This document shows positions 21,395 to 31,604 of a stretch of DNA of 64,000 nucleotides, piece by piece (the first letter of the stretch is position 1; the number at the start of each line of letters is the position of its first letter). Source of the DNA: Agrypnia vestita (lineage: Eukaryota; Arthropoda; Insecta; Trichoptera; Phryganeidae); the NCBI GenBank assembly GCA_016648135.1, contig JADDOH010010222.1, forward strand, positions 1 to 64,000, read 5' to 3'. A program made the translations under genes and the position numbers. The notes beneath the pieces were generated by a model. It was not told where the DNA came from, did no database searches, and was given only the letters and a program-made list of their open reading frames with translations.

Positions 21395-21790
21395 AGAAAC
21401 GAATCAAGATGTTATCTTTTAACAAAATTTTTATGTTCTAAGAACACAATTACTAGATTTTGTCCACAGAATGAGAATCATCAATAAAAACAAATTTTAA
21501 AAATCTCACAGAGACGAAAGACAATGTAGCAGGTCTCCAAAAGGACAATATAGCAGCCACAACAGGTCAACATGCCTAAAGAATAAGAAACAGAAACGAA
21601 TCTATTAATATGGTAGACGTGTATGGAAGTCATTATAGGATGGCCACAGGCCTTATGATCTGTATGATCACTTTATATGATGCAACGCTCATCAATTCCA
21701 CCGTAAAAGTATCCATACATTATCACAATTTTGAATGTTGTATATATTGCAACGAGATAATAAAAGAGATTACATACGGAATCCCTCGTA
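21395..21790 (-). repeat. repeat D, minus-strand copy
   Basis: The complement contains, in order, GAAAGTGATCATACAG-like, GTGGCCATCCTATAATGACT, CTTTCGTCTCTGTGAGAT, CTGTGGACAAAATC and GTTCTTAGAACA. About 85 bp with no D match (21515-21600) lies between its two parts. Confidence 0.55.
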
Positions 21791-21799
21791 ATATAATAT

Positions 21800-22195
21800 C
21801 TAGACTACAAATTAAAAGAATATTCTCGAGGTTCCGAAAAACCAACGTGTGCGTATAAAAAGCGGAAACAGCGCTGCGCAGTTACCCATTGCTTTGACGT
21901 TTCTTCCGTCGCGATGTCGGCCGGGGTAGCCAGTTATAGAATTCGAGGCGACGGATATTAAGCGAAATAATTAAGCGATACCAACTAAAATGCGACGATT
22001 GAAGAGAAAATTCTTGAAAGTGTTATCCAGCGATAATAAAGTATTCATATACGAGTGATTAAGTGCGAAATAGTGTGATTTAAATAAAAGTGTATTAATT
22101 TAATCCGTGTCCAGTGACTTTATCAATTTATTGAAGTGATTAATCACTTATTAATAAATCGCTAATTAATTTCACTAGTAGCCGCGTCATCGTCT
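21800..22195 (+). mobile_element. LTR-like unit, copy a (solo)
   Basis: TATA-like TATAAAAA at 21854, then GCAGCGC-type sequence, GCGACGGATATTAAGCGA, AAATGCGAC, GAAAGTGTTATCCAGCGATA, GAGTGATTAAGTGCGAAATA and the end TTATTAATAAATCGCTAATT. Same order as copies at 24690, 45775, 61985 and 62455. TATA box at the front and AATAAA-type signal at the end fit a solo LTR. No internal ORFs nearby. Confidence 0.55.
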
Positions 22196-22640
22196 TCTTC
22201 TTCCTAGACTTAGTCCCATTTACTGGAGATCTGCCTTTCTTGTCTGCTTTCTCTATTTAGCACGGCTTTGTGCAATGTTGTCGTCGAGTTGATCTTCTTT
22301 AAGGTCTTTTTCGACCGCCACGAGATCAACGGTCTCCCGTAGCCACGTCTCGCGACAATGTTGTCAGAGAGTCTAAAATAATACGAACTACACACAATTG
22401 AAGTTTTTCGAATAATCTAGCTATTGATTGATATGAGGACATTGCTGTTGCCATATTTTAGACCCATAATAAGAACAGAATTGGAAATAAAATACTGTGG
22501 ACGACCCGTTGCGCTGTATTTAAAACTAACAGAAATTTAAGAATCGTTCACTTTCGTCGTTCAAATAAATTAAAAAAACTGTGATTTTATAAACATATTA
22601 GCTATATTATAACATAGATTTTATAAACATACTAGCAGTT
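22196..22640 (-). other. possible RTE tail, otherwise unassigned
   Basis: The minus strand at 22395-22200 has WLRETVDLVAVEKDLKEDQL then DDNIAQSRAK and a (GAA)n end, reminiscent of RTE tails but weak. Confidence 0.3.
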
Positions 22641-23690
22641 AAGCTAGGCCCTGCGGATAGCTATACTGGCCGCTGCACGGTCATTAGTGCCCGCTACGCG
22701 GCCATTTTAATAATAATAATAATAATAATATTAGATTTTTTTTTCATATCTTATTTTTTGTATTGTATTACAATTCGACTGCCTAACTAGGGATTACCTG
22801 TTTGAAGGCAGTCGACTATTTACATAGCAAAAAGAGTTAAAAAATATCATTGAGTGTACATTATGATAAATTTTTTTAATGAACAATAAATATATAATAA
22901 ATTTAAATTTGATAAAATAATTCGTATACATTACAATAAATTTTTTAATGAACAAATATATAATAAATTTAAATTTGATAAAGTAATTAGGAACAGAAAT
23001 ACAGAATTATCGGTAAACTATGGTAAAGCAAAAAGAGAAATCTAAATAAAATATAAATTAAAAAATGTATAATAAAAATTTAAAATAAGCAAAAAACATT
23101 GAGAGAAAATTACACAGCATTACACAGGAATTCATTTTAGGGTTTTCTCAGATAGTTCTCGTCCGATTTCAATGAGCCACCCAATTGATTGTTTTTTTAG
23201 AGCATGTGGTCTCATTTTTTTAAAGTTATCCGGTATCAAATTATATATTTTTGGGCCTAGGTATGCATAATGCATTTGTCCTAACTTCAAATTCTTTTTG
23301 ACATTTCTTAGCCATCCTTTGGTAGACTTTCTATTTTGGTATTGGTGGTTTAACCGGACATAGCTATTTATAATTTTATGAACATGTAAAATCACTTTGT
23401 GAATATAAATTTGTCTAGTATCCAAAACCCTAAATTCCCTATAGAGACATTCACTCGGATATCGAATTTCATTATAACTCTCAGTAGGGCTTTTTGTGCT
23501 TTATCCACTGGTTTTAGACTAGCTTTATAAGTACCACGGACAGCTATACGGTCATTGGTCATAGCTAAGCGGCCATTGCTGTCTGCAATTGGCTATCGGC
23601 TGTAATGGCCGCTTCGCAGCCGACAGTGGCTACTGCGCCGCTATTAGTGTCTGCAATTAGCTGTTGCCCATTGCCGCTCTTATCATAATT
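22641..23690 (-). pseudogene. Jockey-type LINE tail in a GC-rich repeat
   Basis: Minus-strand ORF2 end between about 23540 and 23132: KPVDKAQKALLRVIMKFDIR, then TRQIYIHKVILHVHKIINSY, GWLRNVKKNLKLGQMHYAYL and GPKIYNLIPDNFKK, stop. GPK.YN.LP-type ending is diagnostic of LINE C-termini. Its 3' UTR (22740-23131) holds a tandem duplication at 22857-22925 and 22927-22990. Flanks 22641-22710 and 23518-23680 share TAGCTATACxGG, CGGTCATT and GCGGCCATT, so the LINE may sit inside another repeat. (AAT)n at 22706-22735. Confidence 0.65.
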
Positions 23691-23694
23691 TATA

Positions 23695-23890
23695 AATACA
23701 ATAAATATACTTTCTTCTTCTCTTTGTGCTGTATCAGGTCCCCCTGATGTTGGCGATCACCATGGAAAAGGTCACCTGTCCAGAATAGCTCTCCGACGTT
23801 CCTGATGCCGGTCCATTCACGAACGTTGCGGAGCCATGGCATCTGTAGTCTTCTTATTCCTCGGCGTCCTTCCATCTTGCCCTTCATAAT
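23695..23890 (-). pseudogene. RTE-type LINE tail end
   Basis: The minus strand reads MKGKMEGRRGIRRLQMPWLR then NVREWTGIRNVGELFW, the closing block of RTE ORFs (GKxxGxRGxGRxxxxWLRNxREWTG). Ends in a GAA-rich stretch. Confidence 0.65.
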
Positions 23891-23956
23891 TAAATATACT
23901 CCAGAAGCTAGAAATTTTAAAACTCTCTGTATTGTAATGAGAGGTGTAGTAATATA

Positions 23957-24482
23957 CAGGGCGTACCAGAGCTAGCAGCAGAAACTTGGCCGGTTGATTT
24001 ATGACTATGTTATGAGTCTAAAATGTTCAATCAACCATGACCTAATATCAACAGTTATGGAGGTATGCAATATCAAAGTTTGCATTTTTTTTCAATATTT
24101 CTGACTTATTTTTTGCAAAAAGTTGAACTATCATTACGGTAACTTTTATCGATTATGAAATATTTATTTGCTTCAATACAACTTAAATAAAATGATAGTA
24201 ACCTTGTAAAAAATAACTTTTTCCAATTTTTGCAAGGTTTTTATCATTTTATTCGACTTGTATTAAAGCGAATGAATTTTTCATAATCGACCTAAGTTAC
24301 TGTAATGATAGTTCAACTTTTTGAAAAAAATATGTAAGAAATATTTAAAAAAAATGCAAACTTTGATATTGCATATCTCCATAACCACTGATATTAGGCC
24401 ATGGTTGTTTGAACATTTTAGACTCATAATATAGTCAGGAATCTACTCGCCAAGTTTCTGCTGCTAGCTCTGGTACACTTTG
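23957..24482. mobile_element. 526 bp palindromic MITE (TA target), family M1
   Basis: Left end CAGGGCGTACCAGAGCTAGC and right end its near complement (GCTAGCTCTGGTACACTTTG), both flanked by TA. The inverted repeat runs through almost the whole element (arms 23957-24215 and 24222-24482), e.g. ACCATGACCTAATATCA against TGATATTAGGCCATGG. TA flanks and TIR fit a Tc1/mariner-type MITE. A decayed copy lies at 62842-63255. No ORF. Confidence 0.75.
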
Positions 24483-24539
24483 TATGTTCCTAATAATAAT
24501 TAGGAAAGAATTACGAATAATCAAAGATTTCACAGCACT

Positions 24540-24940
24540 ATTTAAGCACGATTACAAATTATCTTTTGCACCAGGATTAGAAGATTCTGGAATGAACCAC
24601 ACGAATTGAGGCAGTTGACGAAATTTAGAGAAGACCTTAATTTATCTATAAAATAGACGGCTGACAGCAATGCAGTTATCTTGTGTTGACATTTCTACCG
24701 GTGCAATATCAGCCGCGGGATGGCCAGTCGTGAGATAATCGGAGCGACAGATATTAAGCGAAACAATTGAGCGGAGTACGTAACTGGCGATTTAAATAAA
24801 TGCGACTTCTACGTGCAAGAATTAGATGGAATGTTCTAGCAAGTGACAGATAAAGTGTTACCCGGCGATAATAAAGTACTCATAGGCGAGTGATAAATTT
24901 GAGACTAGTGTTAAATTTAATTCGTGATAAATGATAATGT
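24540..24940 (+). mobile_element. LTR-like unit, copy b, 5' part
   Basis: Shares GGCCAGTCGTGAGATAATCG, GCGACAGATATTAAGCGAAA, CAATTGAGCGGAGTACGTAA, AATAAATGCGACT and GTGTTACCCGGCGATAATAA with copies a, c and e. It breaks off near 24935; an apparent end (TTAATAAATCGCTATTGAAT) is at 26060-26110, so about 1.1 kb may be inserted. Confidence 0.5.
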
Positions 24941-26058
24941 TATGTTTTTATGTTTATGGTTAAAAAGCTTCAAGGGCGCTTTACAGATGCGACATCCCGA
25001 AAAAGTAAATTTTTAGGCTCTTCTCGAAAGATTCCTGATTCTCCATGGATCGCAACACTGGAGGCAGCTGATTCCACATAGCTGGGCCCGCAAAGCTGGA
25101 AGCACGTTCCGCAGACTTGGTGGCTCCAGGTCTCCTCGGTACCACCGGCTTGCAGAGTGCCTCCGATTTAGCTAACCGCAGTGTGAAAAAAAAGGATTTA
25201 ATAAAGAAACAAAATCAGCCGGTGCATCTGATTGACGCGGGGACAGTGGGAGATCATCCACCCCCGTGGGGAAAAAGACAACACCAAAACAAAAGCACAA
25301 AAGGAGAAGCTCTTGCGGCCGAAGAAGTCGGCATCAGCCATACTAGCTCCAGTGCAGGAGAAACAGGAACAAGTATACAAAATAAGATAAAACCATTTAA
25401 CCAAGTAACAAACTGAAAAGCAAATAAAATCAAAGTAATAGTTAACATAAATGCATAAAGCAGAAAAAAAAAGAAAAGAGTAACAAATTGGCGAAAGATA
25501 TCAGTAAAGGTTGTTATACCAAAATGATTCATATTTATTATGTACATGTTAACCCAATTCTTTCTATGTTGTATATATCTGTGTATCTTATCATGACGTG
25601 TGCACATGTATATACATATAATTTGTTAGAATTGATATATCACACATATATATATCAATATTTTTATATTCTTGCACAATATTTCTGACTAACTTTTACT
25701 TACCATTATAATCTACTGTTCTTTTCTTTATATTTTTATATTTACGCTATTGCGTTGTTCAATTTCTTCTATCATTGAAGTATATTTATACGTGTATCTT
25801 TACTGTGCTTATTTTATTGTTCTTACTTATCTGTGTTTATTGCCTTTATTATATTATTGTGTACATTTTTCTAAAAATGCTCGGATAGTGAAGGGTTTGG
25901 GCGGCCGACTCTCCAGGTCGCAGGAGTGCGTATTGCCCTGCCTGCGGCTTGGCGAGGAGGCTGCGTTTAGCATTAAAATAATGCCAACTGGGCGGCTAAC
26001 GTGCTGGGCCGACAAGGACGCTCTGCGCATAACACGGCCTAGGGTGTGTGAGCTTTAT
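24941..26058. other. probable insertion in LTR copy b, with repeat G copy 2
   Basis: 24950-25110 contains CTTCAAGGGCGCTTTACAGA and a GC-rich run to 25330; a 99-residue frame at 25117-25416 has no recognised domain. 25420-25870 is AT-rich. 25875-26058 is repeat G in reverse (minus strand CAGTTGGCATTATTTTAATG, then CAGCCTCCTCGCC). Its plus strand reads GEEAAFSIKIMPTGRLTCWA. Confidence 0.4.
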
Positions 26059-26814
26059 TAATCACTAATTAATAAATCGCTATTGAATATCCAATGCTTT
26101 CATTTGTATCCCGTACAATTTAATAATGTTATGTTATTATACGACACGATATGAAAAAAGCTCTTTACCACCACGACATAAATCCCTAAAATGTGTTTCA
26201 AGCGGAACATTGCTGAATAAAACCGTTTTAAGTTTCAAAATACCTTTTTTATCGGTCGCGGCGACAGTGGGTTCTTTCGGCATATGTTTGAGAGATTTTT
26301 CCATACATATAAATCAGGGGGTAGCACCTATCTGGCAACAGATGTCGCCTCGTTCTCGGGCCGCTGGGGCGAGATCCGCCGCCGTATTCACGGCGGTGTT
26401 TGCAGTAAACGCCGCGTTGTTCGATATTATTTGTTTTTGGTTGATATATTAGGAGCGCGGAGTGGGATTAATGTCCGCCGCCCCCTTTCGCTGAGCAGCC
26501 CTCCGTGACTGGCCGCTTTTTTGGCAATTTTCCGGATAATTTTCCGTCGGAAGAGGGCGAAATTTCTTTTCGAGGCTCTTCGGAAAATTCATCTCTTTGA
26601 TGGTCCGACCAATCTGTCTCGTAAGTAATTTTGTAGTCAGCTGATCTTAGCAAAGTGGGAAGAATATAATAATGTTGTTACTAGATCGTGGCCGCGGGTG
26701 GCAAATTAATATAATAATAATAATAGCCTTTATTCAGACATTCATAACATTTAAAGTTTGCTAATATTTTTAATATTTGAAGCATTAACTTTGTGGTGAG
26801 ATATTATAACAGAG
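26059..26814. other. LTR copy b end, then unassigned GC-rich sequence
   Basis: 26059-26110 fits the 3' end of the LTR-like family. 26250-26600 is GC-rich (GGCCGCTGGGGCGAGATCCG) with short unsupported frames. (ATA)n at 26701-26725. Confidence 0.35.
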
Positions 26815-27665
26815 TGTTAGTTAAATTTGTATAAACCACTACCAGATTTTAGGTCCACCTGTTTCGTGACGTATCAGTCTCTTCGTCAGGAGCAACATTT
26901 CACGATGTTCTCAACACTATACACCACAACCATAGTATTGTTAACTTTTCACCAATTATTGACATTTGAAAATTGACATTTCCATACAGCCCTTTGTTCA
27001 ATTTAACTTTCACAAAAGATTTGGTAACACCCATATTAGACCCTGCCCCCTCTCACTCTCACTCACTCGTAGATTCCTGATTGTTGTTTAGGCTAGTTAG
27101 TGCATGCTTGTCCTTGACAAGATTGACACGCATGTGATAAATATTGGTGAAAAGTTAACAATACTATGGTTGTGGTGTATACATAAAACAAACAATATCT
27201 ACACTACCGCACCCAAACTAATTTGTACATTATATCTTCCCTTCTACTCCCGTCCCACATTCCCCTCCACCCTCTCCATTCGCTATTAATGTATGTTAAA
27301 GTAAATTTTTAAATTCAGTGGAAAATTTTTAAGATTGTTTTGCTGTTAACTTTTCCCAAAACAAAATAAATAAATAAACACACAAATACACACATTCACA
27401 CAAACTCACTATTGAACATGTTTTTTCTTATTTTTTATCGATTGTATATATGTGTTTTCTTGTAATTGGCCCAAAACTCTGTACATCAATTATTGTTTTT
27501 TTCAAGATTGATTAATTATATGGCTGTAAGAAAACCAATAAATGAAAATAAAAAAATAAAAAAATAGTGTTGTGAACATAGTAGTGTAGTGTTGCTCCTA
27601 CGGGTACGTCTCGAAACCGGTAGATCTAAAATCTGGTAGTAGTTTATACAAATTTAATCACACCA
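26815..27665. mobile_element. inverted pair of hammerhead-motif units (family 2)
   Basis: Left arm 26815-26960 (minus orientation): TTTGTATAAACCACTACCAG, ..., CTTCGTCAGGAGCAAC, CACCACAACCATAGTATTGT, TAACTTTTCACC. Right arm in two blocks, 27130-27180 and 27568-27660, the complement of these. About 390 bp of AT-rich LINE 3' UTR-like DNA separates the two right blocks. The left motif is CTGACGA, stem, CGAAACAGG; the right retains only CGTCTCGAAACCGGTAGA. Same family as 35555, 38075-38520 and 55389. Confidence 0.55.
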
Positions 27666-28085
27666 TGGCAGTTCCGTCTGTATGCCTTTTGGCATTCTGG
27701 TCTGTATATCTTTTGCTATGCTGGTCCACGCGCCACCTGCTGTAGCCTTGATCTCATCCACCCATCTTCTAGAAGGCCGGCCTCGTTTCCTTTTCTTGTC
27801 TCTTGTGAACCAATACATTATTGTTTTTGACCATTTCTCTCTTCCCCTGATTGCATGTCCAGTCCATTTCCATTTAAGTCTTCTGATGGATACTTTAACA
27901 TTCTTCGTTTTTGTTTGTTCTTTGATTATTAAATTCCTTATTCTATCTGATTTATGGTTCTATTATTTTGGTATGATTCTAGCTTTCTTTCGTGGGCATA
28001 GCTGTAAGTTAGGACAGGCAGAATGCAGGTATCGAAGAGTTTCCTTTTTTCCTTTTCCTTTGGGTGGCAAATTAAACATTATTAT
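27664..28085 (-). pseudogene. RTE-type LINE tail
   Basis: The minus strand reads KLFDTCILPVLTYSYAHERK, then (after frame changes) RRLKWKWTGHAIRGREKWSK, RGRPSRRWVDEIKATAGGAW and TSIAKDIQ. This is the full RTE tail order (CILPVLTY, WKW.GH, GRP..RW..DI, AG..W). Dead. First of three minus-strand LINE tails in a row. Confidence 0.75.
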
Positions 28086-28089
28086 TTAT

Positions 28090-28842
28090 TTATTTATTTA
28101 TTAACGCCCTTCAGGGCTTTTACAAAAATAAGGTGAAGGGTATACCTGTAGAATAAATAAATAAATAAAATAAATGAAAATTTAATGAATGCTCAAGAAA
28201 AACAATAAAGAAAAATAATAACATAAAGTGGAGAGCAAATACTTAAAATACAAATACAAATATATAAAGATAAATAAAATATAAAGTAAAAAGTGGAAAG
28301 CAAGTGTATAACAAAGCAGAAGCTTAAGAAAAGCATAGTATAAAACAAATTTAAAAAAAATTAATTAAAGTGACAATAAAAAATAATAATTCAATTATTA
28401 TTCAAAATTAATAATTCAAAAACAAAATAAACTAATAATATAGAGTGAAAATCAATAACACAAGCTTAGATAACTAACTATTATGTAATAATTACACATT
28501 ATACTTAATTACATAATAATTAGTTATCTTACTTAATCAACAATTAAAACAAGTCAATTATTTAAGTCCAATTTGACAAATACTAGTTATCTTTTAATAC
28601 ATCTTTTAAAATATGTTTGAATATTATAAAGTTGTTTGCAAACACGTCAAGTTGCTCGTATCTGTTTGCTAGTCTAGGAAGCCTTTGCAGTGGGGAATTA
28701 AACTGTTCAGGACAGTCGATAGTACCATTTATTAATTTGTGTAAAAAGAGAAAGCCCGTCACTATTATTCTAGTCTCTAGTTTATCGAGAAAGCTAAAAG
28801 ATCTAAGAATCTTGAAATCAATGTTACTTGTTGCAATGTTAC
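28090..28842 (-). pseudogene. Jockey-type LINE tail (family J2), copy 3
   Basis: Complement of the J2 family: ORF end NSPLQRLPRLANRYEQLDVF near 28700-28630, stop near 28583, then a 3' UTR ending TGTAAAAGCCCTGAAGGGCG at 28106-28125 and (AAAT)n. About 750 bp, 5' truncated. Confidence 0.7.
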
Positions 28843-28848
28843 ATCATC

Positions 28849-29104
28849 ATCTTCATCTCCTTGTCCTAGTAGGGTGGGGGGCCCAAAGACTCGACAAGGT
28901 GTTTACATGTTCCCCTGTCTTGCGCTGCTTCTGCATGAGTCAACAAGTCTAGACCCATTCTGTTTTCATACACATTTTTCTATTGCTTCTCCCAGCTTAA
29001 TTTGGGGCGACCCACCGGCCTTCTTCCTTCCGGGGTTCCCAGGAGGGTTCTTATTGGTATTCGTTCCTCTGGCATTCTTAGCACATGTCCAAGCCACCTC
29101 TTTG
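28849..29104 (-). pseudogene. RTE-type LINE tail
   Basis: The minus strand reads RWLGHVLRMPEERIPIRTLL, GTPEGRRPVGRPKLSWEKQ, stop, then LDLLTHAEAAQDRGTCKHLV. RWLGHVxRMPxER and GRRxxGRPxLxW are the signature of this LINE tail type. One in-frame stop. Confidence 0.75.
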
Positions 29105-29658
29105 TGAGAATGAAGTGGCACGGACATGTGCTAATGGAACACCAATTTCAAGTGCTTTTCGTGGTCTCGCATTTTCGTTACATGCTTTCGCTACACGCCC
29201 TGCTACACGCCCCGTTACACGCATTCCGCGCGTGCGACAAAAGCAGATTACTTCAATAATATTATTGTCAGTCCTCGCATACGTTACGCTGTAAACAATA
29301 AACATTTGAATTTTCACCGCCCCGGATAGTACGACACTGTCTCCCAAACACGTCGCATCTTAAAGTGCCAACAAAAAAATAAAAATTAAGTTACTTAGTA
29401 CAAGGTATTCCTTACGTCTCGGAAAAGAATTTCTATTCAAAGCGTTCTTTTTATTAAATCATTCACTCCCTCGCCGCGTCCTTACCTTGGCTCTGGCGCC
29501 GCAGTAATACCGCGCGTGGGGGACTGCGACCCGGATACAACGACAATTCTTTGAATTTAAGAATGCCAAATAATATCATATTTTTATAGAAATGAAATAA
29601 TATCGAAATTATATTTTTTACGTCCAAATAAATAAAGCAAAGGAGTAAGTGTCTATTG
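29105..29658. other. unassigned, partly GC-rich
   Basis: 29190-29240 has short tandem TACACGCC words. 29460-29545 is GC-rich (GGCTCTGGCGCCGCAGTAAT). No supported gene. Confidence 0.35.
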
Positions 29659-29666
29659 GTGGAGAT

Positions 29667-30169
29667 TAGCGAAGGGAAAAACTACATTTCAAAATGAAAA
29701 CTACAACACACACACGTTCACCAGTTTGAAGAATAGAAAGTGTACACTACAATTGTAGTAAAAACTACACGAAGTGAAGTAATTTTAGTACTACGAAATG
29801 AAGTGAAGTAATGAAATGAATAAATGAAGTAATCGTACTACAAAATTGTAGTACTAGTGAAGTAAATATTTTTTTCCCAGATAAAAATTTGGCGACCTAA
29901 AAAAAAAAAGGTCGCCAACTAATTTTCTTCGTTTAGCTACATCAACTTCCCAAAAATTTCACGTAAAGAATGTACTATTTAAAGTATGTTTCTCGTACTT
30001 TAAATAGTACATTGTTCGCTTTGAAATGAAGTGTACTATTTAAAGTACATACTTTCAATAACTTTAAAGTGTTTGTAGTGTGCACTACACTTCAAAACGT
30101 GTGAAGTGTGCACTTCAATGTAATGTAGTTCTACATTGTAGTAATGAGTACAGAGCAGACCCATCACTA
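29667..30169. mobile_element. hAT-type MITE, 503 bp, with 8 bp target duplication
   Basis: The octamer GTGGAGAT occurs directly before (29659-29666) and after (30170-30177) the element. Ends are TAGCGAAGGG and the complement of TAGTGATGGG, which match the hAT terminal pattern TAGNGNNGGG; 8 bp duplications are diagnostic of hAT. The interior is packed with palindromes: ACTACAATTGTAGT, GTACTATTTAAAGTAC, GTACTTTAAATAGTAC and a TTGGCGACC/GGTCGCCAA hairpin around a run of A. No transposase ORF. Confidence 0.85.
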
Positions 30170-30177
30170 GTGGAGAT

Positions 30178-30404
30178 GTGTAGGGTACATTCATGTTAAA
30201 TGTTTAATATTTCTAAGTGTTCACTAGGGTTCAAAAAACTCCAATCGATCGTTTCAAAATAAACGACCAAAATGAAATCTATCACGGACGTCAAATGACA
30301 GGGATCTCGGCATTAGATTTGTGAGCCCCCTGACATCTTTAATGTGATGCTGATACTGCTCTTGTGATTTCCCACAAGGATAAGGATGGACACGAACAGG
30401 TACT
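30178..30404. other. no feature seen
   Basis: Short stretch between the hAT MITE and the PLE copy; no frame or repeat recognised. Confidence 0.4.
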
Positions 30405-30998
30405 TACACAAAACCTCGAGGTTTTACTGACAAAATCAGCCGGGTGTTGCTGAAATTAAATATAAAAACAGTTTTCAGCCCCCATAGTTCGATCTCACGT
30501 ATGTTAGGTGGTGTAAAAGATAACACACCGTTCGAGTCTCCAGGTGTATACAGAGTGCCATGCGATTGTGGAGCTTTCTTCATAGGACAAACCAAACGCA
30601 ATATCGCTACACGATTGAAGGAACATATTGGAGAAATTAAAAACAACAACTCCAGTATATCGGTAATCTGCGAACATGCTTCCAAAGGGAATTTCTTTCA
30701 CTTCATCAGATTTGACAAGGCAAAAATCTTATCAACAGAACCGTACCTTATACCCAGATTAGTGAGGGAGTCCATTGAAATATACAAATACCCCAATTTC
30801 TATAGAGATGACAGTTACAAACTATCAAGTATTTGGCGCCCTGTTCTAACGACACTGATTCAACCCTTGAGAGAAGTAGCAGTAAAATCCGCCGACGTAA
30901 CTAGTACATATTGCACACTGGCGATATCTATTGTAGAAGAAGAGAACACTCCACAACAAAGTGCATACAATTTACGCCCTAGAAAGCAGCACCTTTAA
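30405..30998 (+). CDS. Penelope-like element, intact GIY-YIG endonuclease C-terminus
   Basis: Open from PRGFTDKISRVLLKLNIKTV at 30411 to the stop at 30996-30998, with a possible internal Met at 30444 (184 residues). The linker (IKTVFSPHSSISRML.) is followed by the GIY-YIG domain: GVYRVPCDCGAFFIGQTKRN (GVY, then FIG, with CxC between), the conserved Arg of ATRLKEH, the HAS..N.F block, then RESIEIYKYPNFYRDDSYKL. Family role: the nuclease nicks target DNA for PLE reverse transcription. No stop or frameshift in this part, but the RT domain is absent upstream, so the element is 5' truncated and cannot move by itself. Confidence 0.8.
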   Translation, partial: YTKPRGFTDKISRVLLKLNIKTVFSPHSSISRMLGGVKDNTPFESPGVYRVPCDCGAFFIGQTKRNIATRLKEHIGEIKNNNSSISVICEHASKGNFFHFIRFDKAKILSTEPYLIPRLVRESIEIYKYPNFYRDDSYKLSSIWRPVLTTLIQPLREVAVKSADVTSTYCTLAISIVEEENTPQQSAYNLRPRKQHL

Positions 30999-31037
30999 TC
31001 AGTCCGACCTCCACCTCCGCGGGTAAAGGTCGTCCTC

Positions 31038-31071
31038 CTGAGGACGTTGGATAAGTATCCAACGAAACGTC
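31038..31071 (+). other. hammerhead-like motif, PLE tail family 3
   Basis: CTGAGGA, one extra C, a perfect stem GTTGGAT-AAGT-ATCCAAC, then GAAACGTC. Lies 40 bp after the PLE stop codon. It has the hammerhead order with stem III reduced to the palindrome ACGT. The G in CUGAGGA is allowed at the N position. The extra base before stem II departs from the consensus. Best-preserved stem of all the motifs here. Confidence 0.55.
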
Positions 31072-31149
31072 GAGATTCGCTTCTCGGTAATACATACGGT
31101 GCGTATAAAATATCCTAAATTACAGTTAAATACTTACACCATATCATGA

Positions 31150-31604
31150 AGACGGGAATATAAGCATAGATTGATTCATAAACATAGTACCAGATTTACG
31201 GTTAAAGAAGGACTACGAATACCGAAGGTCATTAATAAGTATGGTCAAAAAACACTGAACTATGTCATACCAAAAATATTTTAAAAAATCCCACGTCGTG
31301 GTAAAAGGGACATTAATAAAAAAGGTCAAAACACAGATTTAATGAAAATGTTAATTAATAGAAGAGACTTATTTTGATTTTGTATTTTCTTTGTAATTTT
31401 ATATTGTTGATTTGTATTTGAGTTTTTAAGGTTTAAGTATTTAATTCATATGTTTGTATTCTGGTGTTTACAATTTACAGATTTTATATATATTGATGCA
31501 CCTACAGACAAATGTCCGTGTGATGTTTTGTGAGTCTGATATGTAAAAATAAGAAAAATGATAAATAAATAAAAATAATAAAAAATAGTGGTATTGCATT
31601 GAGA
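31150..31604 (+). pseudogene. Jockey-type LINE ORF2 C-terminus and 3' UTR
   Basis: Reads HSTRFTVKEGLRIPKVINKY then GQKTLNYVIPKIF, stop. Homologous to 3035-3166. RIPKV..KYG.K.L.Y..PKIF is a LINE C-terminal pattern. The 3' UTR runs to about 31590 and ends in AATAAATAAAAATAATAAAA. Confidence 0.6.

Noticed and set aside
27682..28104. 140-residue plus-strand ORF
   Set aside because: Antisense of an RTE tail (RRLKWKWTGH, GRPSRRWVDEI on the minus strand).
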